Source: Actinomycetota bacterium
GTDB lineage: Bacteria > Actinomycetota > Acidimicrobiia > Acidimicrobiales > Iamiaceae
Assembly (NCBI GenBank): GCA_019639075.1
Contig: JAHBSO010000007.1
Coordinates: 62,001 to 126,000, forward strand
Length of the DNA: 64,000 nt
Reading direction: 5' to 3'
Of the stretch, positions 55,662 through 63,200 are shown piece after piece. The position numbers and the translations under genes were made by a program. Positions within the stretch are counted from its first letter, which is position 1; each line of letters starts with the position of its first letter. Below the pieces are notes generated by a model, which was given only the letters and a program-made list of their open reading frames with translations, was not told the DNA's origin and did no database searches.

Positions 55662-56631
55662 CCGCCGGCGCGAACTGGCTGGCCCAGTGGCGAAAGCGCG
55701 GGATGGGGCCGTCGCCCTTGACCAGCCGAGGGTGGTCCACGTAGCGCAGGCCCTCCCAGATCGGGACGTCCTGGCGCACGCCGCCGACCGCGCCCCGGTG
55801 CATGAAGTCGGCGACCTCGTCGACGGGGACGCCGGCGATCCGGTCGCCGTCGGCCGGACGCTGCACCGTGGTGGCGATCGTGAAGTCGAGGTGGCCGGCG
55901 GTGGTGGGCGTCGGCAGGAGCAGCACGTGGTAGCGCAGGCCGACCGCCTCGGCGGTGTTGAGCGAGCGGGCGTAGCCCATGCCGAAGGTGTCGGTGTCGA
56001 AGAACGTGGTGATCTCGCTCGGCCCCTCCCGCAGGAAGTTCGGCGTGGCGAAGTGGAACTCGGAGTGGAACGACGTGCCCCGGTCCTCGTACGCGGTGCC
56101 CGACAGCCCGAAGCCGTGGACGATGCCGAAGTGCACGGCGTCGACCCCGTTCTCGTGGATGGTCTCGACGTGGGCCGCGATCGGGATCGTCGTCACGATC
56201 ATGTCGGTCCAGCCGTCGAGGTCGAGGTCCGGGATGTCGAACGTCGGCTCGCTGCAGTCGGACGCGTGCCAGGCGAAGGTGAACCCGAACCGCTCGACGG
56301 TCGGGTAGGTGGGCAGCTGGACCCCGTAGCCGGGATCGCCCGGGTACTCGGAGCCGACGCAGCGGCCGTCGGTCGCCCAGCGCAGGCTGTGGAACGGACA
56401 GCGCAGCGACTCCCCCACCACCTCGCCGCCCCGGGCCAGGTTGGCGCCGAGGTGGGGGCAGTAGGCGGATGCCACCGCCGGCTCGCCCGCCTCGGTCCGG
56501 AACATGACGACCTGTTCGCCGAGGAACGCGCGCTCGGCCACCGCACCCGGCGCGAGCTCGGCGGACCGCGCCGCCATGTACCAGCCGCTGGGGAACGGGT
56601 GGCGGGGGTCCGCCGGCTCGACGGCGGTCAC
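55642..56631 (-). CDS. Rieske non-heme iron oxygenase, KshA/Neverland-like
   Basis: 329 aa. The N-terminal Rieske domain binds a [2Fe-2S] cluster through C58-x-H60 (AYCPHLGANL) and C78-x-x-H81 (LRCPFHSLRW). The catalytic domain has the mononuclear iron motif D164-x-x-H167-x4-H172 in ENGVDAVHFGIVHGFG. The layout matches steroid-type oxygenases such as KshA (9-alpha-hydroxylase) and the cholesterol desaturase Neverland/DAF-36 rather than aromatic-ring dioxygenases. No beta subunit or reductase gene is nearby. The GTG start overlaps the stop of the upstream DapB-like gene (GTGA). An apparent 599-residue fusion with that gene is a frame artefact. Confidence 0.92.
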   Translation of the reverse strand: MTAVEPADPRHPFPSGWYMAARSAELAPGAVAERAFLGEQVVMFRTEAGEPAVASAYCPHLGANLARGGEVVGESLRCPFHSLRWATDGRCVGSEYPGDPGYGVQLPTYPTVERFGFTFAWHASDCSEPTFDIPDLDLDGWTDMIVTTIPIAAHVETIHENGVDAVHFGIVHGFGLSGTAYEDRGTSFHSEFHFATPNFLREGPSEITTFFDTDTFGMGYARSLNTAEAVGLRYHVLLLPTPTTAGHLDFTIATTVQRPADGDRIAGVPVDEVADFMHRGAVGGVRQDVPIWEGLRYVDHPRLVKGDGPIPRFRHWASQFAPAVSAAGG

Positions 56632-57441
56632 CGGTTCGCGATCCCCGGTGCGAAACGGCCGGCGAAGGCCCGCAACGGCAGGTCGGCGCTGGTGACGATG
56701 CCCGGCGGGGCCTCGACGACCGAACGGATGGCGTTGAGGGCCGGCATCCCGGTGACGGTCATCCCGACCGACGCGAACGCGGCCGGCGTGGAGAAGTCGG
56801 CACCCGGCTTCGGGAAGATCATGTGCTTGGAGTAGATGCACGGATCGGCGGTGATCTGCGTGATGTAGCAGGCCTGGATGTCCCACTTCGGGGAGGTGAG
56901 CGGCGTCATCTGCCATTCGAGGTGCATCTCGACGCGGGGCTCGCCGTCGACGGTGCCGACCGTCGGTGACGTCGGTCGAGTGGACGATGGACAGGATCTG
57001 GGCCAGCCCGGGGTTCATCCCCGTCCCGTAGAAGGTGGACCCGCCCTTCTGGCACGCCTCCTCGATGACCTCCTGCTCGGTCCGGCCCGACGGGTGGGGG
57101 TGGTTCTTGTTGCGGTGGTGGCCGGTGATCCAGTCGGCGGTGGTGACGATGTCGATGCCCGCCTCGAGGATCGGGACGTAGAGGTCGACGTCGGGGAACA
57201 CGCCGTGGAAGGTCACGCAGTCCGGCTCGGCGGCGATCAGCTCCTCGATCGTGCCGGTGGCGGTCACCCCGATCGGCTCGATGCCCACGATCTCGCCCGC
57301 GTCCCGACCGATCTTGTCCGGCGAGTAGCAGTGCAGCCCGATGAGCTCGAGGTCGGGGTGGTGCCCGATCCGCTTGATCATCTCGCTGCCCACGTTGCCC
57401 GTGGCCACCTGGAACACCCGGAGCTTGCGGTCGTCAGCCAT
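56628..57441 (-). pseudogene. DapB-like NAD(P)-dependent dehydrogenase with a frameshift
   Basis: The frame from the ATG at 57441 gives a Rossmann N-terminus (VFQVATGNVGSEMIKRIGHH) and TADWITGHHRNKNHPH, HGVFPDVDLYVPILEAGIDI and YGTGMNPGLAQILSIVHSTD. Near 56957-56963 similarity jumps to a second frame (VGTVDGEPRVEMHLEWQMTP, then FPKPGADFSTPAAFASVGMT) that ends at 56628. Deleting one base in a GACGGTCGG stretch joins the two halves smoothly into about 270 residues. It belongs to the dihydrodipicolinate-reductase-like/diaminopentanoate-dehydrogenase-like group often found beside steroid genes. It is either a recent pseudogene or a sequencing error. The stop overlaps the Rieske start. Confidence 0.8.
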
Positions 57442-57514
57442 TCGTCGTCCCCTTCGTTCGAGCGCATCGCATCGTTCGTTCGCCCCGCCGAGGACGGGGC
57501 CGGACCAAGACCAT

Positions 57515-57532
57515 ACACTTTTCGGTTAGTGT
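57515..57532. promoter_or_regulatory. Dyad upstream of the divergent DapB-like and TetR genes
   Basis: ACACT (57515-57519) and AGTGT (57528-57532) are exact inverted half-sites separated by TTTCGGTT. The site lies 7 bp before the TetR GTG at 57539 and about 74 bp before the divergent dehydrogenase start. It is locally AT-rich. It is a plausible operator for the TetR protein encoded right there. Confidence 0.5.
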
Positions 57533-57538
57533 CCACCC

Positions 57539-58162
57539 GTGCGCACCCACGGATGGGCCGGCGATCCCCCGGCCGACGACGACGAGGCGATCCGCCGCAT
57601 CCTCGACGCCACCCGGGCGTGCATCGACCGGACCGGTGATGCCTCGATCTCGTCGGTGTCGGTGGCCCTCGGGGTCAGTCGCCAGACCGTCTACCGCTAC
57701 TTCGCCGGCACCGAGGTCCTGATCGCGGCGACCGCCCTCGACGCGGTGGCCGGCGTCCACGAACGGATCATCGACCACCTGGGCACCGAGCCGCTCGATC
57801 CGGCCGAGGCCGTCGTCGAGTACGTCGCGTACACGCTCGAGCTGCTGCCCGAGGAGCCGTACCTTCGACTGCTGCTCGAACCGAGCGGGCGCAGCATCGT
57901 CTCGCAGGGCTTCACGTCGCCGCCGGCGCTCACGCTGGGGCGGGCGTTGATCGACACGATGCCGGTCGACTGGTCGAGCCTGGGCTGGGACGACCCGCAG
58001 CTCGACGAACTGGTCGAGCACGTGCTCCGCCTGATCCAGTCGTTCGCCATCGATCCGGGGAGGCCGCCGCGCACCGGGGTCGAGCTCCGCGCCTACCTGA
58101 CCCGGTGGCTCTCACCGACGCTCGCTACGCCCCGAGGTTCTCGAGACGTCGGTACCCGATGA
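57539..58162 (+). CDS. TetR family regulator, paralogue of the one at 13227
   Basis: 207 aa with a GTG start. HTH: RILDATRACIDRTGDASISS, then VSVALGVSRQTVYRYFAGTE. The C-terminal domain has ELLPEEPYLRLLLEPSGRSI and ends VELRAYLTRWLSPTLATPRG. The paralogue at 13227 shares the unusual start (GW.G.PPADD.EA), RQTVYR, the PYL.LLL motif and the RWL-P ending. Both lie beside catabolic islands. It is divergent from the Rieske/DapB-like operon across 97 bp with an ACACT/AGTGT dyad, its likely operator. Its last 38 bp overlap the convergent YdcF-like gene. Confidence 0.9.
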   Translation: MRTHGWAGDPPADDDEAIRRILDATRACIDRTGDASISSVSVALGVSRQTVYRYFAGTEVLIAATALDAVAGVHERIIDHLGTEPLDPAEAVVEYVAYTLELLPEEPYLRLLLEPSGRSIVSQGFTSPPALTLGRALIDTMPVDWSSLGWDDPQLDELVEHVLRLIQSFAIDPGRPPRTGVELRAYLTRWLSPTLATPRGSRDVGTR

Positions 58163-58742
58163 TCCGACCGACCGAGACGCCGAGGGTCTCCTTCGCGAGG
58201 GCGCCGAACGACGGGTCGGCCCCCACCGGCGACACCTGGGCGTCGAGGCCGACCTCGCCGGCGATGCCCTCCATCCGCTTGGACTGGGCCGGGCCCGACA
58301 CCAGCACGACGCTGTGGAGGCCCTCGGCCTCCAGGAACCGGGCGGTCGCCGCGAGCGACTCGTAGGTGGAGCGGCCCTGGACCTCCTTGCGGATCCGGTC
58401 GTCGGGGACGCCGTGCTCGCGGAGGAAGTTGTAGCCCGTGGTCGCCTCCGTGTAGCGATCGCCCTGCTGGCGGCCGCCGGTGACGACGACCAGCGGCGCG
58501 GTCCCGTCCTCGTACAGCGCGAGCGCGTGCTCCAGGCGGGCCTGGAGGACCGGTGAGGGTCGGCCGTCGTACTGCGCGGCGCCGAGGACGACGATCGCGT
58601 CGGCCTTCGCGACCTGGTCCTGCTCGCTGGCCCGCCAGACCTGCACGAAGGTGATGCCGACGTAGAGGACGAGCGCGAGCACGACCGCCAGCAGGACCGC
58701 GAGCCACCGACGACGGGTCAGTCGTCGGAGGATCGCCTTCAT
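58125..58742 (-). CDS. YdcF/ElyC-like DUF218 membrane protein
   Basis: 205 aa. A basic N-terminus (RRLTRRRWL) and one membrane helix (about 14-36, LAVLLAVVLALVLYVGITFV) are followed by the DUF218 domain: AIVVLGAAQYDGRPSPVLQA, YEDGTAPLVVVTGGRQQGDR, GRSTYESLAATARFLEAEGL and VLVSGPAQSKRMEGIAGEVG. DUF218 proteins such as SanA and ElyC affect envelope integrity or vancomycin sensitivity, and biochemical activity is unresolved. Type II topology places the domain outside. The ATG overlaps the gltX stop (ATGA), so it is translated with gltX. Confidence 0.88.
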   Translation of the reverse strand: MKAILRRLTRRRWLAVLLAVVLALVLYVGITFVQVWRASEQDQVAKADAIVVLGAAQYDGRPSPVLQARLEHALALYEDGTAPLVVVTGGRQQGDRYTEATTGYNFLREHGVPDDRIRKEVQGRSTYESLAATARFLEAEGLHSVVLVSGPAQSKRMEGIAGEVGLDAQVSPVGADPSFGALAKETLGVSVGRIIGYRRLENLGA

Positions 58743-60157
58743 CCCAGGCGACCCCGGGTGGACCGCAGCCGGGCCAGCGTGCGGTCGCGGCCGAGCACGG
58801 CGATCGACTCCCAGAGCGGGAGGCCGACGGTGCGGCCGGTCAGGGCCACCCGGACGGGGCCCTGGGCCTTCGAGAGCTGCGGCTTGCCCTCGGCGTTCAC
58901 CAGCCCGGCGTCGATGGCGGCGGCGCCGATCGCCTCCTGGACGACTTCGGCGGTCCAAGCGTCCGCAGCGAGTGCGTCGAGGCGGGTGATCGAGGCGTCG
59001 AGCATCTCGGGGACCTGCTTGCCCTTGGTGATCGCCTTCGTCCAGGAGTCCTCGTCGACCTCGGGTTCGTCGACCACCAGGAAGTCGACCATCGGCTCGA
59101 CCTCGGTGAGCGTGCGCACCCGCTCCTGTGCCTCGGTGGCCAGGACCCGGAGGGCCTCCATGGATGGCACCCCGCGGGTGAGGAACGGTTCGGCCCGGGC
59201 GAGGAACTCGTCGGTCGACAGCGCCCGGAGGTGCTCGGCGTTCACGAAGGAGAGCTTCTTCGGGTCGAAGAACGCCGGCGACGGGTTGACGTCCTCCAGG
59301 CGGTACAGGTCGACGATCTCGGAGACCGGGCGGACCTCGATGCCGTCGGGCGGACCCCACCCGAGCAGCGCCAGGTAGTTGACCATCGCCTCGGGCAGGT
59401 AGCCGGCATCGCGGTAGCTCGCCATCGAGACGTCGTCGCGCCGCTTGGACAGCTTCTTGCGCTGTTCGTTGACCAGCAGCGGCATGTGGGCGAACGCCTC
59501 GGGACGGGTGAGTCCCAGCGCGTCCTGGAGCAGCAGGTACTTCGGGGTGTTGTTGAGGTGGTCCTCACCCCGGATGACGTGGGTGATCCCCATGTCGGCG
59601 TCGTCGTAGGCGTTGGCCAGCAGGAAGAGCGGCTTGCCGTTGCCTCGAACGACCACGAAGTCCTCCAGGTCGGCGTTCGCGAAGGACATCTCACCGCGGA
59701 CGAGGTCGTCCCAGCCGGTCCGACCCTCGTCGGGCACGCGGAACCGGAGCGCCCGGCCCGGGCCGGGCTCGAGGCCCCGGTCGCGGCAGAAGCCGTCGTA
59801 GCCGGGCTTGCCGCCCGCCGCCTTGTTGCGGGCCTGCACGTCCTCTGCGGTGCAGTCGCAGGCGTAGACGGCGTGCGCGGCGACCAGGGTCTCGACCGCG
59901 GCGAGGTGGAGCTCACCCCGGTCGCTCTGACGGATCGGTTCGCCGTCCCAGTCCAGTCCCAGCCACCGCAACATCTCGAGGATGTTGTCGACCAGTTCAG
60001 GTCGGTTGCGTTCGGCGTCGGTGTCCTCGATGCGCAGCAGGAACTCGCCGCCCACGCGCCGGGCGAACAGCCAGTTCGCCAGCGCCGAGTGGGCGCTGCC
60101 GACGTGGAGGTAGCCGGTCGGTGAGGGAGCGAAGCGGACGCGGACGGGACTGGTCAC
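58739..60157 (-). CDS. gltX: Glutamyl-tRNA synthetase
   Basis: 472 aa class I synthetase. The HIGH-type motif is PSPTGYLHVGSAHSALANWL (here HVGS). The KMSKS equivalent is EQRKKLSKRRDDVSMASYRD (KLSKR). IEDTDAERNRPE and ITHVIRGEDHLNNTPKYLLL are further family signatures, and the C-terminal anticodon-binding helical domain is complete. Actinobacterial GltX is usually non-discriminating when a GatCAB amidotransferase is present; that gene is not in this window, so specificity is open. The GTG start overlaps the stop of the upstream winged-helix-like gene (GTGA). No tRNA gene lies nearby. Confidence 0.97.
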   Translation of the reverse strand: MTSPVRVRFAPSPTGYLHVGSAHSALANWLFARRVGGEFLLRIEDTDAERNRPELVDNILEMLRWLGLDWDGEPIRQSDRGELHLAAVETLVAAHAVYACDCTAEDVQARNKAAGGKPGYDGFCRDRGLEPGPGRALRFRVPDEGRTGWDDLVRGEMSFANADLEDFVVVRGNGKPLFLLANAYDDADMGITHVIRGEDHLNNTPKYLLLQDALGLTRPEAFAHMPLLVNEQRKKLSKRRDDVSMASYRDAGYLPEAMVNYLALLGWGPPDGIEVRPVSEIVDLYRLEDVNPSPAFFDPKKLSFVNAEHLRALSTDEFLARAEPFLTRGVPSMEALRVLATEAQERVRTLTEVEPMVDFLVVDEPEVDEDSWTKAITKGKQVPEMLDASITRLDALAADAWTAEVVQEAIGAAAIDAGLVNAEGKPQLSKAQGPVRVALTGRTVGLPLWESIAVLGRDRTLARLRSTRGRLG

Positions 60158-61083
60158 GGGCCGAGGCTACCGAGTGACCGGGTGCCGCCCCGAGCGGTCA
60201 TCGCGAGCCGAGCCGCCCCGAGGCGTTCTTCCTCCAGCGACCGGTCGTCCTCCTCGGCGACCTGTGCGGGTTCCCGACCAGGGATCTCGCCGGCCGCGAT
60301 CCGCTCCAGGAGCTCAGCGGGTTCGAGGCGCAGCGGAACGCGCGCCGAGCGTCGCTCCCGCCGCATGCGGTCGTGGTGGGTCCGGCACGCGGCACGTGCC
60401 CGTCGGGTGCGGGCCTCCCGCTCGACGGCGAGGTCCCGACCCCGGAGCCGGGCGTTCCACCCCGCCCTGAACCCACCGACGGGCCAGGCACGCACCGGGC
60501 GGGGCCGAGCCGCGAGCTCCTCGGCCAGCCGGTTGCGCATCCACGTGAGCGTCGAACGGGGGAACCGGGTCGCCACGTAGCGGCCCCTCCCGACCCGCAG
60601 CACCCGACCCCGACGGATCTCCCACCGCAGCGAATCGCTGATCACCTTCGACGTGCGACCGGCGACCGCACACCCGGCGTCGTGGAGCCGCGCCCCCAAC
60701 CCCCGGACCGTCACCTCGCCGCCGACGTCGACCATCGCGAGCGTGAGGAAGTAGCGCAGCACCAGCGGCGAGAGCTCCCGTGGACCCACGATCTCCCCTC
60801 GTTCCGCCTCCACCGGCCCGATCGACGACTGGTCGAACGCGGGCTCCCCACCGAGGGGAACATCGGGAACCGCCACACAGGACATCGACCCGTGGGGGCA
60901 GGCGGCGGCCGCCGTCGGGCAACGGGCCGACCCGACACCTCCGCAGACCGGGAACGGTCCGACCGCCGACGCGACGGCCGCACTGAGCGACGACGGTGCC
61001 GGTCGGACCGGGCAGCGGCTCGGGCGCCGCCGGGGCCATCCGACCGGCACATCACAGGGGGTCTTGGATCCGTCGTTCGCCAT
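60154..61083 (-). CDS. Hypothetical winged-helix-like protein coupled to gltX
   Basis: 309 aa from the ATG at 61083, which has GAGGA upstream. The first 95 residues are low-complexity (Pro, Arg, Cys) and may not be translated; an ATG at 60885 or a GTG at 60813 would give 243 or 219 aa. The core has ELSPLVLRYFLTLAMVDVGG and LHDAGCAVAGRTSKVISDSL, then WEIRRGRVLRVGRGRYVATR, which looks like a winged helix with a beta wing. An Arg-rich region follows (RRARAACRTHHDRMRRERRS). Nucleic-acid binding is likely but the family is not recognised. Its stop overlaps the gltX start as GTGA. Confidence 0.65.
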   Translation of the reverse strand: MANDGSKTPCDVPVGWPRRRPSRCPVRPAPSSLSAAVASAVGPFPVCGGVGSARCPTAAAACPHGSMSCVAVPDVPLGGEPAFDQSSIGPVEAERGEIVGPRELSPLVLRYFLTLAMVDVGGEVTVRGLGARLHDAGCAVAGRTSKVISDSLRWEIRRGRVLRVGRGRYVATRFPRSTLTWMRNRLAEELAARPRPVRAWPVGGFRAGWNARLRGRDLAVEREARTRRARAACRTHHDRMRRERRSARVPLRLEPAELLERIAAGEIPGREPAQVAEEDDRSLEEERLGAARLAMTARGGTRSLGSLGP

Positions 61084-61166
61084 GGCCCCATCCTCGTCGG
61101 GACCCCTGACAATCCCGATGCGCCGCGGCATCCGGTCCCGCCATCCGGACCACACCCCACCGCAAA

Positions 61167-61289
61167 GGCCAGTCTCCGAGCGACACGGACGCTGTCATCG
61201 CCCAGCAAGGGACTTTCCGCACCGCAAGGAACCAACCGTTCAAACCGGTGATTTCGCAATGCGAGCGTGTTGCCGCTCGGAGACTGGCC
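61167..61289. repeat. 123-bp segment bounded by 16-bp exact inverted repeats
   Basis: GGCCAGTCTCCGAGCG (61167-61182) and CGCTCGGAGACTGGCC (61274-61289) are perfect inverted repeats separated by 91 bp. They fall in the 236-bp gap between the epoxide-hydrolase-like gene and the gltX-operon leader gene, both on the minus strand. The enclosed sequence is less GC-rich and has no ORF or tRNA-like fold. It could be a structured leader RNA, a long-loop terminator, or a small non-autonomous element with terminal inverted repeats. I saw no clear target-site duplication. Confidence 0.6.
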
Positions 61290-61319
61290 GATCGCGACGG
61301 GACCGGGACCCTCGCCGGA

Positions 61320-62180
61320 TCAACCGGTCCCGGCGAGATGGGGCAGCAGTTCCCGCACCACCGCGTCCGGCGCCTCCTCGGGGACCCAGTGCGACACCCC
61401 GTCGAGCACGACGAACCGGTACGGCCCGTCGACGCATCCCTCGGTCGCCTCGGCCGCCGTCCGGCCGAGGGCGATGTCGTTCGTCGACCACAGGTAGAGG
61501 GTCGGGACGGTCACCGGGCCCATGCCGCTGGCATCGGCCGGCTCGGCACCGCGGTACCAGTTGAGCGCGCCGACGACCTCGGCCTTCGTGGTGAACCGGG
61601 CCAACGACGCCTCGGCGCTCTCCTCGTCCATGCCGGCCCCGAGCACCATGAGCCGCAGGAGCGCCCGGTCATCGGCCATCAGCAGGTCCTCGAAGCCCGG
61701 GGAGCGGAAGTCGTCCATGTACTTCGACTTCGTGGCCTGGTCGTCGCCATCGGCCGACGCTCCACCCTGCTTCGCCTGGAGGAAGGCCGCAGGATGCGGC
61801 GTCGACACCACTGCGAGCGTCCGGAGACGATCGCCGTGCCGGCCGGCGACCTGCCAGGCCAACGCGCCACCCCAGTCGTGACCGACCAGGTGGAACGTGG
61901 ACCACCCGAGGTGGTCGGCGAAGCCCAGCACATCGCCGACCAACTCCTCCATGCGGTACGCCTCGGCCTCCGGCGGTCGGGCATCCGGCGAGTAGCCACG
62001 GAGATCCGGCGCCACCACGCGGTACCCCGCGGCCGCCAGCTCCGGCTGCACCCGCCGCCAACAGGCCGCGGACTGCGGGAAGCCGTGCAGCAACAGCACC
62101 GGATCGCCGTCGGGAGGACCGTCGACGACGGCGTCGAAGGTGAACGGGCCGAGCGGGATGCGCGTCGTCGAAGCGGACAT
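61320..62180 (-). CDS. Alpha/beta hydrolase, epoxide-hydrolase-like
   Basis: 286 aa from the ATG at 62180. The oxyanion HGxP motif is LLLHGFPQSAACWRRV. The nucleophile elbow is HLVGHDWGGALAWQVAG, with Asp in place of Ser, as in epoxide hydrolases and haloalkane dehalogenases. A cap domain follows (FLQAKQGGASADG to YRGAEPADAS), with two candidate Tyr residues for epoxide activation, and the catalytic His is in VVLDGVSHWVPEEAPD. Epoxide hydrolase is preferred over dehalogenase because of the HGFPQ loop and W after the nucleophile. Predicted cytoplasmic and probably detoxifying. The upstream frame extension to 62252 lacks similarity. Confidence 0.88.
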   Translation of the reverse strand: MSASTTRIPLGPFTFDAVVDGPPDGDPVLLLHGFPQSAACWRRVQPELAAAGYRVVAPDLRGYSPDARPPEAEAYRMEELVGDVLGFADHLGWSTFHLVGHDWGGALAWQVAGRHGDRLRTLAVVSTPHPAAFLQAKQGGASADGDDQATKSKYMDDFRSPGFEDLLMADDRALLRLMVLGAGMDEESAEASLARFTTKAEVVGALNWYRGAEPADASGMGPVTVPTLYLWSTNDIALGRTAAEATEGCVDGPYRFVVLDGVSHWVPEEAPDAVVRELLPHLAGTG

Positions 62181-62273
62181 GGTTCGGACCCTATGCCGCA
62201 CCACGGACGAGCGTTCGACAAGGCCGGCCGACCTCCGCGAAGCTTCGTCCACACCGATCCGGGGAGTGCGGTC

Positions 62274-63200
62274 GTGACCAACCCGTCAGAGCGAGTGGAC
62301 TACGCGCAGGTCGGCGACCACCGCGTCGCATACGACACGTTCGGCGATCCCGACCACCCCACCCTGCTGATGGTGATGGGGCTCGGCGCCCAGCTCGTCC
62401 ACTGGGACCCCGTGCTGTGCAACGCACTCGCCGACCGCGGCTTCCACATCGTGCGGTTCGACAACCGCGACATCGGGTTGTCGACGCACTACCCCGACGG
62501 CCCACCGCCCAGGATCGTCCCGATCGCGCTCGGGTTCCGGTCGACCGCGCCCTACCGCATGTCGGACTTCGCCGCCGACGCCGTCGGCCTGCTCGACCAC
62601 CTCGGGGTGGAACAGGCCCACGTGGTCGGCGCCTCCCTCGGCGGCGCGATCGTGCAGACGATGGCCATCGAGCATCCCCACCGCATCCTCACCATGACGT
62701 CGGTGATGGGACCCACCGGGTCGACGTTCGCCGAGCTCCCCCGCCTGCGGATCCTGCCCTCGTTCCTGAAGAGAACACCGCCCACGGTGGACGGCGCGAT
62801 CGACACGATCCACGCGTTCAACCGAACGATCAGCTCCCCCGGCTGGCCGTTCGACGCCGAGCGCGACCGCGAGAAGGTCGCCACCGCCTACGCCCGGGCC
62901 TTCGACCCGCCCGGCGTCCAGCGCCAGCTCGCCGCCATGCTGGCGTCGGGCAGCCGGCGCAAGGCCCTCCGCGGCGTCAAGGTCCCGACGCTCGTGATCC
63001 ACGGCGCCGAGGACCCGCTCGTCCCGGTGCGCGCCGCGCGGGCGATCGCGAGGGCGGTCCCCGACGCTCGGCTCGAGATCGTCGAAGGGATGGGCCACGA
63101 CGCCCCCGTCGGCCTCTGGCCCCACCTGGTCGACCTGCTCGCCGAGCACGCCCGGTCACGTTCGGACGAACGGACGACCGACGTCACGACGACGGCGTGA
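62274..63200 (+). CDS. Alpha/beta hydrolase, serine type
   Basis: 308 aa from a GTG preceded by GGGGAG. VDYAQVGDHRVAYDTFGDPD begins the fold, LLMVMGLGAQLVHWDPVLCN is the oxyanion-side loop, and AHVVGASLGGAIVQTMAIEH holds the nucleophile in G-x-S-x-G. The acid is in LVIHGAEDPLVPVRAARAIA and the His in EIVEGMGHDAPVGLWPHLVD. This resembles the RdmC (aclacinomycin methylesterase)-like esterase group. The substrate is unknown. It is divergent from the epoxide-hydrolase-like gene and its stop overlaps the phosphatidylserine synthase end by 17 bp in convergent orientation. Confidence 0.9.
   Translation: MTNPSERVDYAQVGDHRVAYDTFGDPDHPTLLMVMGLGAQLVHWDPVLCNALADRGFHIVRFDNRDIGLSTHYPDGPPPRIVPIALGFRSTAPYRMSDFAADAVGLLDHLGVEQAHVVGASLGGAIVQTMAIEHPHRILTMTSVMGPTGSTFAELPRLRILPSFLKRTPPTVDGAIDTIHAFNRTISSPGWPFDAERDREKVATAYARAFDPPGVQRQLAAMLASGSRRKALRGVKVPTLVIHGAEDPLVPVRAARAIARAVPDARLEIVEGMGHDAPVGLWPHLVDLLAEHARSRSDERTTDVTTTA

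Noticed and set aside
55642..57441. Apparent 599-residue fusion of a dehydrogenase and a Rieske oxygenase
   Set aside because: The middle part (about 160-260) is out of frame and has no family similarity. The dehydrogenase continues in another frame and the Rieske gene has its own GTG, so this is a frameshift artefact.
60158..61320. tRNA genes near gltX
   Set aside because: No T-arm (GGTTC.A..CC) with matching acceptor and anticodon arms was found. The inverted repeats at 61167-61289 do not fold as a tRNA.
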